Shown piece after piece: positions 23,251-31,277 of a DNA stretch of 64,000 bases. Position 1 is the first letter of the stretch. Every line of letters begins with the position of its first letter. The position numbers and the translations under genes were made by a program. Below the pieces are notes generated by a model. That model worked only from the letters and a program-made list of their open reading frames with translations, was not told the DNA's origin and made no database searches. Origin of the DNA: Pararhodobacter sp. (GTDB lineage Bacteria > Pseudomonadota > Alphaproteobacteria > Rhodobacterales > Rhodobacteraceae); NCBI RefSeq assembly GCF_034676545.1, contig NZ_JAUCBZ010000015.1, positions 1,705,001 through 1,769,000 of the forward strand, given 5' to 3'.

Positions 23251-25920
23251 TTATCGAACTGCGTCCGAGGCGTTTTCCATGAGGAATTCCATCACCATCG
23301 CGGCCTCGTCTTCGTCAAAGCCTGCACGCGGGAACATCGACGGCGTGATACCGCGCCACTGTTGCTGCGTGAAATGCGTGACTTCGCGCGGGGCGTGACA
23401 CACGGTGCAACGCTCGTAGTAAAGACGCTCGGCCGGGCCCATGTCAGCCATCAGACTGTCGGTGATGTCATACACGCGGTCCAGACCCAGCAGCGACTCG
23501 TCGATCGCCGCAAGTTCCATATCCTCGATGATGGACGGTTTTTCATAAGCCATGTTCGGGCCATCCGGGTCCAGGCATTTGCGCATCGAGCACAGCACGG
23601 TGTTGGCGGTTGTCGCCTCGGTCAAACCCGAGGAACGCTGTGTCGAGGTCAGGAAGTTGACCAGACCCGAGTTGCAGCGACCCTTGCTGTCAAGCGACGG
23701 CCATGCGCCTTCGTAGATCGAGACCACGCCCGGCATGATGTCATCCGACACCACGGCCCCGGCAATCACCGTGCCCCGGTCGTTGTACAACTCCACCAGA
23801 TCACCGTCTTCGATGCCACGGTCTGCCGCGTCCTGAGTGTTGATCCGCACGGGTTCACGGCCCTGCACCTTATAGAGGGCGCGCAGCGTTTCCGACTGGT
23901 CCATCTGGCTGTGCAGGCGGAACCACGGGTGGGGCGAGACGACGTGCAACTGGCCCTCGGCGGCGTTGCCGAGATATTCGTGCTTTTCCATCCACATCGG
24001 CATACCGGGGCAGTCGTCGATCCCCATGTTGGCGATGTCCTCGCAGAACATCTCGATCTTGCCCGAGGCAGTGTGCAGCGGGTTGGCATCCGGATCGGTG
24101 TAGAAATCACCGTGCCGCACCCACTGGCGGGCCTCTTGAGGCACCTCTTGGCGCGCATAGCCTTTTTCCCAGAATTCCTCGAAGGAAGTGTGCTGTGCCG
24201 CGCCCGAACGGCTATAGGCCTGTTCGATGTGATACATCAGGTCTTCGCCTTCGGTGAACTGCACCCACTGACCCAGTTTGTCGGCCAGACCCTCGAAGAT
24301 CTCATAGTCGGACAGGCTCTCGCCAACCGGTTCGATGACCTTCTTCATCGCATAGACGCGGTCGTTCGAATAGGTGCCGCCAACGCTGATATCGTCGCGC
24401 TCCAATGTCGAGGACGCCGGCATCACGATGTCGGCCCAACGGGTTGCCGCGGTCCACCAGACGTCAACGCTGACGATGGTTTCCACCTTTTCCAGCGCCC
24501 GGATCAACCGGTTGGTATCCTGCTGGTGCGACATGAAGTTGTTGCCGGCGTTGACGATCATCTTCACGTCCGGATAGGTGTTCGTATTGCCGTTATAGGT
24601 GAACTCCTTGCCGGGGTTTTCCAGCATTTCGGTGATCCGGCTGGCCGGGCAGACCTTGGTCACCCAGTTGCGCCCCTGGCTGAGGCCGGTTGGCGTGGCT
24701 TTGCCCGATTGCGGCATGCCGCCGTTGCCATAGTGCCATGAGAAGCCGACACCCTGACCGGGTTTGCCGATCTGACCGCACAGCGCCGAGAAGTTGATGA
24801 TCGCCCAGTGGGTCATCTCGCCATGCTGGGCGCGTTGCAGCGACCATGCACCGGCGATTTCGGTTTTCGAGGTGGCCAGCAGTTCGGCCAGTTCCTTGAT
24901 CTTGGCCTCGTCCATGCCGGTGATTTCCGCGGCCCAAGCCGGCGTTTTCGGGATGCCATCGGTTTCGCCCTGAACATAGGCGATCCAGCGGTCGGAACCG
25001 ACGGTGTATTTGTCGAGATACGCGCGATCCTCAAGACCGTTTTCCAGCACATGATACGCCATTGCGTTGAACAGGGCGACGTCGGTGTTCGGGATGATCT
25101 TGAGCCACTCGGCGTTCAGGTATTCGTCCGACGCCGTGCGCTGCGGGTTGATCGAAATGAACCTGGTGCCGTTGTCGCGGATCTGCGCCCAAGGGCCATC
25201 CATACCGTGATCGGCCACCGTGTATTCGATACGGTTGTTCTTGATCGGGTCGCAACCGACCAGAACGAACACTTCGGTGTTGTCGCGGATGACTTCCCAG
25301 GCGGTCTGCGCCGAGTACACTTCCATGTCGCCGATAATGCGCGGCAAGCTGATCTGGCTGGCCCCGGCCGACCAGTCACCGGCCGTATTGGTGCAACCAC
25401 CGATGAGGTTCATCAGGCGGCCCTGCATGACGTTCGGGCGGAAGTTGCCGGCGTTGGCCCAGCCGCCGTAGGACGAACTGAAGATCGCCTCGTTGCCGTG
25501 GTTGGTGGCGGTGTCGAGCAGCGCCTTGGCGGTCAGGCTCCAGACCGTATCCCAATCAACGCGCACATATTCTTCCTTGCCGCGCAATTCGGGCTTGGTG
25601 TCGCCGGATTCCCAACCTGCGAGATAGGATTTGCGCACCATCGGATAGTTGATGCGCGACTTGTCATAGGTACGATCAAGAATTCCGAAGTTCAGCATCT
25701 CGGTCGGGCGCGCATCGAGTTCCATGACGTTGTTGATCCCGACCAACACACCGTCGCGGACCACGCCATTGAACGGACCAAAGTGCGTCGCGTGGAAGAT
25801 GCGGTCACGGAACGAGTTCGGGTCAAGATTGGCCATCGCCGTAGAGCCCATCAAACTGGCGACGCCAAACGCAGCGCCGCCCTGCAAGAATCCGCGGCGG
25901 GTTGGTTGGGTGAATGACAT
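23251..25920 (-). CDS. torA: Trimethylamine-N-oxide reductase with fused C-terminal c-type heme site
   Basis: This 889-residue periplasmic molybdenum enzyme would use TMAO (or DMSO) as terminal electron acceptor. The Tat signal is TRRGFLQGGAAFG at residues 7-19. The catalytic domain shows SSSYGGWANAGNF (148-160), where a Ser is the expected Mo ligand of this subfamily, and TAATRWADIVMPASSTLE. Beyond the usual end of DMSO/TMAO reductases there is a tail of about 55 residues with CTVCH at 838-842 and QQQWRGI. It resembles the monoheme C-terminal domain of TorC/TorY cytochromes. It is divergent from torR. No torC or torD is present in the window. TMAO rather than DMSO is inferred from the torRST neighbours. 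Confidence 0.88.
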   Translation of the reverse strand: MSFTQPTRRGFLQGGAAFGVASLMGSTAMANLDPNSFRDRIFHATHFGPFNGVVRDGVLVGINNVMELDARPTEMLNFGILDRTYDKSRINYPMVRKSYLAGWESGDTKPELRGKEEYVRVDWDTVWSLTAKALLDTATNHGNEAIFSSSYGGWANAGNFRPNVMQGRLMNLIGGCTNTAGDWSAGASQISLPRIIGDMEVYSAQTAWEVIRDNTEVFVLVGCDPIKNNRIEYTVADHGMDGPWAQIRDNGTRFISINPQRTASDEYLNAEWLKIIPNTDVALFNAMAYHVLENGLEDRAYLDKYTVGSDRWIAYVQGETDGIPKTPAWAAEITGMDEAKIKELAELLATSKTEIAGAWSLQRAQHGEMTHWAIINFSALCGQIGKPGQGVGFSWHYGNGGMPQSGKATPTGLSQGRNWVTKVCPASRITEMLENPGKEFTYNGNTNTYPDVKMIVNAGNNFMSHQQDTNRLIRALEKVETIVSVDVWWTAATRWADIVMPASSTLERDDISVGGTYSNDRVYAMKKVIEPVGESLSDYEIFEGLADKLGQWVQFTEGEDLMYHIEQAYSRSGAAQHTSFEEFWEKGYARQEVPQEARQWVRHGDFYTDPDANPLHTASGKIEMFCEDIANMGIDDCPGMPMWMEKHEYLGNAAEGQLHVVSPHPWFRLHSQMDQSETLRALYKVQGREPVRINTQDAADRGIEDGDLVELYNDRGTVIAGAVVSDDIMPGVVSIYEGAWPSLDSKGRCNSGLVNFLTSTQRSSGLTEATTANTVLCSMRKCLDPDGPNMAYEKPSIIEDMELAAIDESLLGLDRVYDITDSLMADMGPAERLYYERCTVCHAPREVTHFTQQQWRGITPSMFPRAGFDEDEAAMVMEFLMENASDAVR

Positions 25921-26000
25921 GAATGCCTCCTTTGGTTGAAACCGTTGGGATCACCCTAGGGGCGGGCCGCATCGCGATCCTTGCGCGGGCGCAAATGGGC

Positions 26001-26030
26001 TTGTGAGAAAATGTAAAGATTTGTAATACG
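26001..26030. promoter_or_regulatory. Three 10-bp-phased direct repeats, candidate TorR site
   Basis: TTGTGA at 26001, ATGTAA at 26011 and TTGTAA at 26021 repeat at exactly 10-bp steps between the divergent torA and torR genes. OmpR-family regulators such as TorR bind head-to-tail repeats of about this period. The site ends six bases before the torR start and lies about 80-110 bases upstream of torA. The assignment to TorR is inference. Confidence 0.5.
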
Positions 26031-26035
26031 GTGGC

Positions 26036-26740
26036 ATGGCACAGCATATTCTGATCGTCGAGGATGACCGAACCACCCGTATGCGGCTGGCGGCCTATTT
26101 GCGCGAGCAGGGGCACCGGGTCAGCGAGGCGGAGAATGCCGAGGATATGGAGCAGGTCATCGCCGCCGATCCGCCGGAATTGTTGCTGATCGACATCAAT
26201 CTGGACGGCAAGGACGGGCTGACGATCACCCGCGAACAGCGGGCGGCCTCGCGGGTCGGGATCATCCTGCTGACGGCGCGCGACGATCTGGTGGACAAGA
26301 TTGTCGGGCTGGAAATGGGCGCCGATGATTATGTGACCAAGCCGTTCGACAAGCGCGAGTTGTCGGCGCGGGTCAAGAACCTGCTGGCGCGGATTGCCGA
26401 TATCGGTCAGGCACCGCAGGGCCCGCCGCCAGTCGAGGTGTTCGGCCCGTGGTGCTTTGATCGCATCCGGCGCCGGCTGGTTTCAACGGCGCGCACGGAA
26501 TCGCTGACCACGCAGGAATTCGATGTGATGGCGGCGCTGGCCGATCATCCGGGCCAGACGCTGGGCCGGGCGCGGATTTCAGAAATGATCGGCCGCGACG
26601 GGAGCCGCGCGAATGACCGGATGATTGATGTGATTGTCGGACGCTTGCGCAAGAAGCTGGAGAAAGACCCGGCAAACCCCGAGTGGATTCTGACGGAACA
26701 CGGGCAGGGGTATCATTTCGTGGACCCGGCCTCGGTCTGA
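26036..26740 (+). CDS. torR: TMAO response regulator TorR (OmpR family)
   Basis: This 234-residue regulator has a receiver domain (residues 1-120) with the phosphoacceptor Asp in LLLIDINLDGKDG, the switch Thr/Ser in ILLTARD and Lys in VTKPFDKRELSARV. A winged-helix DNA-binding domain follows (LTTQEFDVMAALADHPGQ, RMIDVIVGRLRKKLEKDP). Its divergence from torA and its 3' overlap with a TorS-like kinase support the TorR call. By E. coli analogy it would activate torA in response to TMAO. Confidence 0.85.
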   Translation: MAQHILIVEDDRTTRMRLAAYLREQGHRVSEAENAEDMEQVIAADPPELLLIDINLDGKDGLTITREQRAASRVGIILLTARDDLVDKIVGLEMGADDYVTKPFDKRELSARVKNLLARIADIGQAPQGPPPVEVFGPWCFDRIRRRLVSTARTESLTTQEFDVMAALADHPGQTLGRARISEMIGRDGSRANDRMIDVIVGRLRKKLEKDPANPEWILTEHGQGYHFVDPASV

Positions 26741-29499
26741 AGCCCCAGTGTTTCGGCCACCGCGTGCAGGGTCGCGACGGCCGCCTCGGCGGTTTGGGTG
26801 ACGGTTTGCAAAGCCGCCGCATCGGGGTCTCCCGCCTGTGTTTCCAGCTGTGCCAAAGCCGCACAAAACGTGACCAACTGGAAGTTCGACGCCGCCCCCT
26901 TGAGCCGATGCGCGGTCTTGCGCCGCTGGTCGGCGGGCGCGGTGCGGATCGTTTCAAGCGCCTCGGGCAGGCCCGCCAGAAACTCGCGCAGGATCGTGGC
27001 GGTGGTCTCCACGCCCAGATCGGCGATATCCTCGCGCAGGCTGGCAAGGATGGCGGCGTGATCTTTCAGGGCGGTTGCGGCGGGCTGGGGTGCAAGAACC
27101 GCCGCAAGTGCGCGCGGTGAGATCGGCTTCGACAAGATCCGCGCCACGCCCAGCCGCGCCCGATTGGCCGGGCTGTCGTCCATCAGGGTCGCGGTCAGCG
27201 CGACCAGCAGCGGGGCGTCGGGCCGTGTGGCCAGTTGTGCCGCGACCTCCTCGCCCTGCATTTCCGGCAGATTCAGGTCGATCAGCACCACGTCGAACTG
27301 TTCGGTATGCGCGGCCTGCAACCCCGCCTCGCCGGTCACGGCCTCGGTGACGGTGCATCCCATCCGCTCCAGATAGCCGCGCGCCACCATGCGGTTGACG
27401 GCGTGGTCGTCGATCACCAGCACGCGGCGCGGCGTGGTGCTTTGGGTCAGCGTGGCCTCGTCGGGGGCCATCATCGTCGGGTCACCGTGCAGCAATGGCA
27501 CGGTCAGGGTGAAACGGCTGCCGACACCCGGCTCGCTTTCCACGCTGAGCGCACCGCCCAGTGCCTCGGTCAGGGTGCGCGAAATGGCCAGCCCCAACCC
27601 CAGCCCCTCGATGCCGGCGCGACGGGCCTCGGCGGTGCGGGTATAGGCGTCAAAGGCGAGGGCGATGGTCGGCTGCGACATGCCTTTGCCGGTATCGGTG
27701 ACCGCAAAGCTGAGCACCGGCTGCCCGGTCGCCGGGTCCTGCGCGTGATCGACGCTCAACATCACCGTGCCGCGTTCGGTGTATTTCACCGCATTCGAGA
27801 GCAGGTTGCCAAGGATCTGGCGGATTTTCACGACATCGCCGAACAGCACCAGCGGCGCCGAGTCGGCGAGATCGACGACCACCTCCAGCCCCTTGGGCGC
27901 GGCCAGAGAGTGCAACTGATGCGCCGATTGCCCGACCAGTTCGCGCAGGGAGAAATGCACCGGATTGCCGCGATTGCCACGGTCTTCGCCGGCGGCAAAG
28001 TTCAGAATGTCGTTGGTGATGTGCAAAAGCTCGGTGGCCGAGGTGCGGGCGATTTTGACGCGCGCGCGGCAGGTGTCGCTGACCTCGTCGGTTTCCAGCA
28101 GCCGCAACATGCCGATGATGCCATTGAGCGGCGTGCGGATTTCGTGGCTCATACGGGCGAGAAACTCGGTCTTGCTCTGGTTCAGGGCCTCGGCCCGGGC
28201 GCGGGCGGCATCCGAGGCTTTCATCTCGGCGACGACATCGCCGGTGCGGGCGATCACCGCCTCCTCGAGGTGCTCGCGCAGACGTTTGCTTTCGATGGCG
28301 CGCAGGCGCAGGACATTCAGCGCCTGTTCCAGATGGCCGATCTCATCGGGGCCGCTGATCAGCGCCGGTGCGCCGAAATCATCGTCGGCCACCTCGAGGA
28401 TGCGCCGCGACAGGGTGCCCAGACGCGACACCAGTCTGCGCCGCGCATATAGCCACAGAACCCCGCCGATCATCGCCGCCGCCGCGACGATCAGCAAAAG
28501 CGCGGTGGTCATCACCGAGGCGCGGCGTTGCGCGGCGGCGATCTGCGCCAGCCCTTCGGTCTGCAATTGGGTGCGGACCTGCCGCGCTTGCTCGGAGAGA
28601 TCGGTGATGCTTTGTTGCAAAAGGGCGCTGTCGGCGGTGATGTCTTGCAACACGTCGATCTGTTGGCGCTGAAGGTCAACCAGACCGCCCGGCGCGACCA
28701 CCCCGGCGAAGTGCTGCATAAGGGTCTGCGCCGCATCATGGGTGGTTGGCGACGAGGACATGTAGCGCAGGCCGCGCGTTGCCTCGCCGAGTCGCGCCAA
28801 CAGGCTGTTGCGCACATTGCCAAGGTTTTGCTGGTCGGTCAGGAACGGCACCCGCCGCGAGAGCAGCCGCATGGCGTCGACGTTGCGCGCCAGTTCGGAA
28901 AGCCGCTCGAAGGTAAAGAAATAGCGATCGGCGAGCAGATCCAGTTGCGGGCGGGGATCGGTGCGCCACGTCGTATAGAGCGCGGCGATTCCGGCGGTGA
29001 TGCGCAACCGCGCCAGATCGGTTTCCGCTTCGATCAAAGTTTCGATCTGCAGGCCATACTGGGCGATATCGGCGGAAACCGCCTGCACGGCCTCGGACAG
29101 GCGCAGGGCTTCGTGGCCGGTGGCGGTCATCCGCGCGACGATCTCGCTGGCTTGCGCATTGTGCAGAAGGGGCGAAAAATCAGCGGTGTCGATGGTCTCG
29201 AGGGTGCGGGCCTCGGTTTCGATGCGGGCGACGGTCTGGCGCAGGGCCTCGGCGATGCGATCCAGGTCGGCGCTGGTATCGGCCTGCACGAAGGCGGTGG
29301 CGAGGGTGCCCACGACTTCGGTGGCGGCACCAATGCGGCTGACCAGTTCGATCACCGGCAGCGTGGTCTGGATCAGGTCGGTCTGGCTGCGCACCAGATA
29401 GCGGTTGACGCCAATCGCCGCGACACCCACCATGAGGGCCAGCGCGCCCATGGCGGTCAGGATCTGGATCAATCGCGTGTCAAAACTTGTGCGTCTCAT
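26713..29499 (-). CDS. torS: Hybrid sensor histidine kinase TorS
   Basis: This is a 928-residue multi-step phosphorelay kinase. In order: TM1 (about residues 10-35), a long periplasmic helical sensor region, TM2 (VMTTALLLIVAAAAMIGGVL), HAMP and coiled coil, HisKA with SHEIRTPLNGIIG, HATPase (NLLSNAVKYTERG, GLGLGLAISRT), a receiver with VVLIDLNLPEMQG, and a C-terminal HPt with AHRLKGAASNF. This is the TorS/ArcB layout. I start it at the ATG at 29497-29499 (MRRTSFDTRLIQ), which leaves no room before torT. Its 3' end overlaps torR by 28 bp in antisense. It should sense TMAO through TorT. Confidence 0.88.
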   Translation of the reverse strand: MRRTSFDTRLIQILTAMGALALMVGVAAIGVNRYLVRSQTDLIQTTLPVIELVSRIGAATEVVGTLATAFVQADTSADLDRIAEALRQTVARIETEARTLETIDTADFSPLLHNAQASEIVARMTATGHEALRLSEAVQAVSADIAQYGLQIETLIEAETDLARLRITAGIAALYTTWRTDPRPQLDLLADRYFFTFERLSELARNVDAMRLLSRRVPFLTDQQNLGNVRNSLLARLGEATRGLRYMSSSPTTHDAAQTLMQHFAGVVAPGGLVDLQRQQIDVLQDITADSALLQQSITDLSEQARQVRTQLQTEGLAQIAAAQRRASVMTTALLLIVAAAAMIGGVLWLYARRRLVSRLGTLSRRILEVADDDFGAPALISGPDEIGHLEQALNVLRLRAIESKRLREHLEEAVIARTGDVVAEMKASDAARARAEALNQSKTEFLARMSHEIRTPLNGIIGMLRLLETDEVSDTCRARVKIARTSATELLHITNDILNFAAGEDRGNRGNPVHFSLRELVGQSAHQLHSLAAPKGLEVVVDLADSAPLVLFGDVVKIRQILGNLLSNAVKYTERGTVMLSVDHAQDPATGQPVLSFAVTDTGKGMSQPTIALAFDAYTRTAEARRAGIEGLGLGLAISRTLTEALGGALSVESEPGVGSRFTLTVPLLHGDPTMMAPDEATLTQSTTPRRVLVIDDHAVNRMVARGYLERMGCTVTEAVTGEAGLQAAHTEQFDVVLIDLNLPEMQGEEVAAQLATRPDAPLLVALTATLMDDSPANRARLGVARILSKPISPRALAAVLAPQPAATALKDHAAILASLREDIADLGVETTATILREFLAGLPEALETIRTAPADQRRKTAHRLKGAASNFQLVTFCAALAQLETQAGDPDAAALQTVTQTAEAAVATLHAVAETLGLQTEAGSTK

Positions 29500-30481
29500 G
29501 CGGCGACAGTACGGGGCCGGAGGGCCCGGTTCAATCGTGGCGTTCGCGCTGTGGCTGGTGGTGGTCACCCCGTCGATTGCCGCCGGTTCCGAGCGGCTGA
29601 TCTGCGCGCTGGTGCCGCATTTCAAGGATGAATACTGGCTCAGCGTCGGCTATGGTCTGGAGCAGGAGGCGGCGCGGCAGGGGTTTGCGCTGGAGCTGTT
29701 CGAGGCAGGGGGCTATGGCGGGCGCGCCCAGCAGATCGCGCAGTTGTCGCAATGCGTGCAGGGCGGGGCGGATGCCATCGTGATCGCGGCGGTGACCTCG
29801 GATCACCCGGACCTTCTGGAGGCCATCGGGCAGGTCGCGCGGCAGGTGCCTGTTTATGGGGTTGTCAATGCACTGCGCGCCGAGGGTTTGCGCGGCTGGG
29901 TCGGGGTGGATTGGGCCGAGATGGGCGGCACGGTGGGTCGGTATCTGGCCCGCCTGCATCCGGCGGGTTCGGCACCGCAAACGGCGGTGCTGATTTCTGG
30001 CCCGGCGGGGGCCGGATGGACCGCGCAACTGGAAGGCGGGTTTCGCGCGGGGCTTGCGGGCAGTGCGGTCACCATTGTCGCGGTGTTCGGGGCGGACACC
30101 GGGTTGCGCCAACAACTGGCGCTGGTGGAAACCGCGTTGGAGCAATTTCCAGACGTTGACTATCTGATTGGCAGCGCCCCGGCGGTCGAGGCGGCGATCG
30201 GGGTTTTTGCCACCCTGCCGCGCGCCAATGCGCCGCGCTTGCTGTCGACCTATATCAGCCATACGGTCTTGCGCGGGCTGATGAATGGCGGGATCGAGGC
30301 CGCGGCGTTTGATGATCCGGTGGCGCAGGGGCGCGGGGTGATCGACATGGCGGCGCGCGGGTTCACGCAGGCAACCTCCGGCGGGCGCGAGGGGCCGCAA
30401 ATCGTGCTGTTGACGCCACAATCCGAGGGGTTGGCGGCGATCCAGCTGTCTCCGGCGGAGTATTTCCCGAGCATGGAATAG
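29498..30481 (+). CDS. torT: TorT-like periplasmic TMAO-sensing protein
   Basis: This 327-residue periplasmic binding protein of the sugar-binding type I fold has a signal peptide of about 30 residues (MRRQYGAGG, then VAFALWLVVV, cleavage near IAAG). The mature part starts ERLICALVPHFKDEYWLSVG, close to TorT, which presents TMAO to TorS. The ATG at 29498 shares the CATG palindrome with the torS start. A GTG at 29537 preceded by GGAGG is an alternative but would lack the positive n-region. The divergent torS and nearby torA fit the role. Confidence 0.85.
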   Translation: MRRQYGAGGPGSIVAFALWLVVVTPSIAAGSERLICALVPHFKDEYWLSVGYGLEQEAARQGFALELFEAGGYGGRAQQIAQLSQCVQGGADAIVIAAVTSDHPDLLEAIGQVARQVPVYGVVNALRAEGLRGWVGVDWAEMGGTVGRYLARLHPAGSAPQTAVLISGPAGAGWTAQLEGGFRAGLAGSAVTIVAVFGADTGLRQQLALVETALEQFPDVDYLIGSAPAVEAAIGVFATLPRANAPRLLSTYISHTVLRGLMNGGIEAAAFDDPVAQGRGVIDMAARGFTQATSGGREGPQIVLLTPQSEGLAAIQLSPAEYFPSME

Positions 30482-30615
30482 ACGCCGCGCGGTCGATCGG
30501 TGTTTCTTGCGCGATTTCCGAAGATTATCGACAATGACGGTTGGTCACGCATGCGGATTGCAGCCCCAGCCAGGTGTTTGATCCCGTGGTTTGACGGCGC
30601 GCTTCTTTCGCCGGA

Positions 30616-30903
30616 ATGGAAGGAAGCATTCTGGGGCAAGTTCGTCACAGGAGCGCCGCGTACCGTCACCCGGCAGTTGATGGCGACATTCCCTGCGAGG
30701 GACGCCACACCGCCGGAGCATCACTCCAGAGATCGCCAGTTTCGGGCCCGCAATTGAAGTGGGAGCGTGGCATCAACCCCAGAGCCGTCGCGAAGTGGCG
30801 CAAGCGGACGACGCTCGAGGATCTGAAGACGGGGCCGACGGACCCGCGACCCACGGCGTTGACTGAGGCCAAGGGCGCAATAATCGTCGCGTTTCGACTC
30901 TGA
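30616..30903 (+). mobile_element. Decayed N-terminal fragment of an IS481-type transposase
   Basis: The frame ending at the TGA at 30901-30903 contains GINPRAVAKWRKRTTLEDLK and IIVAFR. This matches the helix-turn-helix start of IS481-family transposases, which read roughly GINPKTVAKWRKR and then IIVAFRRHTLLPLDD. Upstream, recognisable pieces (a GQVRHRSA stretch, then SLQRS) are blurred by small changes. The DDE catalytic domain is absent, and no terminal inverted repeat could be recognised. This fragment fills most of the 553-bp stretch between torT and tRNA-Arg, which otherwise holds nothing I can assign. Confidence 0.75.
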
Positions 30904-31034
30904 TGGTGCTCTCTGTGTCTATCCCGTTTGCGCGAGTTTCCAGGCGTGAGGTGATGTGAAACCCAACACGCCCTCGCGACCAACGTAATGTTTTGTGAAT
31001 GAAACAGGAAAATGTCCTGACCCAAAATTGAGTT

Positions 31035-31111
31035 TGGCGACTCCGGTAGGGCTCGAACCCACAACCTAGCGCTTAGAAGGCGCTTGCTCTATCCTGTTGA
31101 GCTACGGAGCC
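31035..31111 (-). tRNA. tRNA-Arg (anticodon TCT)
   Basis: The minus strand folds as a full cloverleaf. The acceptor is GGCTCCG with CGGAGTC (one G-U). The D stem is GCTC/GAGC. The anticodon stem is AGCGC/GCGCT with loop CTTCTAA giving anticodon TCT for AGA codons. The T arm is GTGGG-TTCGAGC-CCTAC, the discriminator is G, and CCA is encoded. The IS481-type remnant lies directly 3' of it, consistent with this tRNA end being an insertion-prone site. Confidence 0.96.
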
Positions 31112-31277
31112 ACAAAGTGGACTACAAAGCAGTTTGCAAGTGTTTCCTACTTGGAAAACGCCTTGGTTTCAAAGCCAAAATGGTCCTTGAATTTACGATT
31201 GGAAGTCAGGTGCTCTCTCCGGTCGAGCTGCGGGACCGTGGGCGCTGTTCATGCGCGTGTGACGCAGTGCCGTCACA

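Noticed and set aside
22900..24741. Long open frame antisense to torA (about 613 codons)
   Set aside because: Shadow of the strongly supported TMAO reductase. The translated sequence shows no domain and there is no ribosome-binding site.
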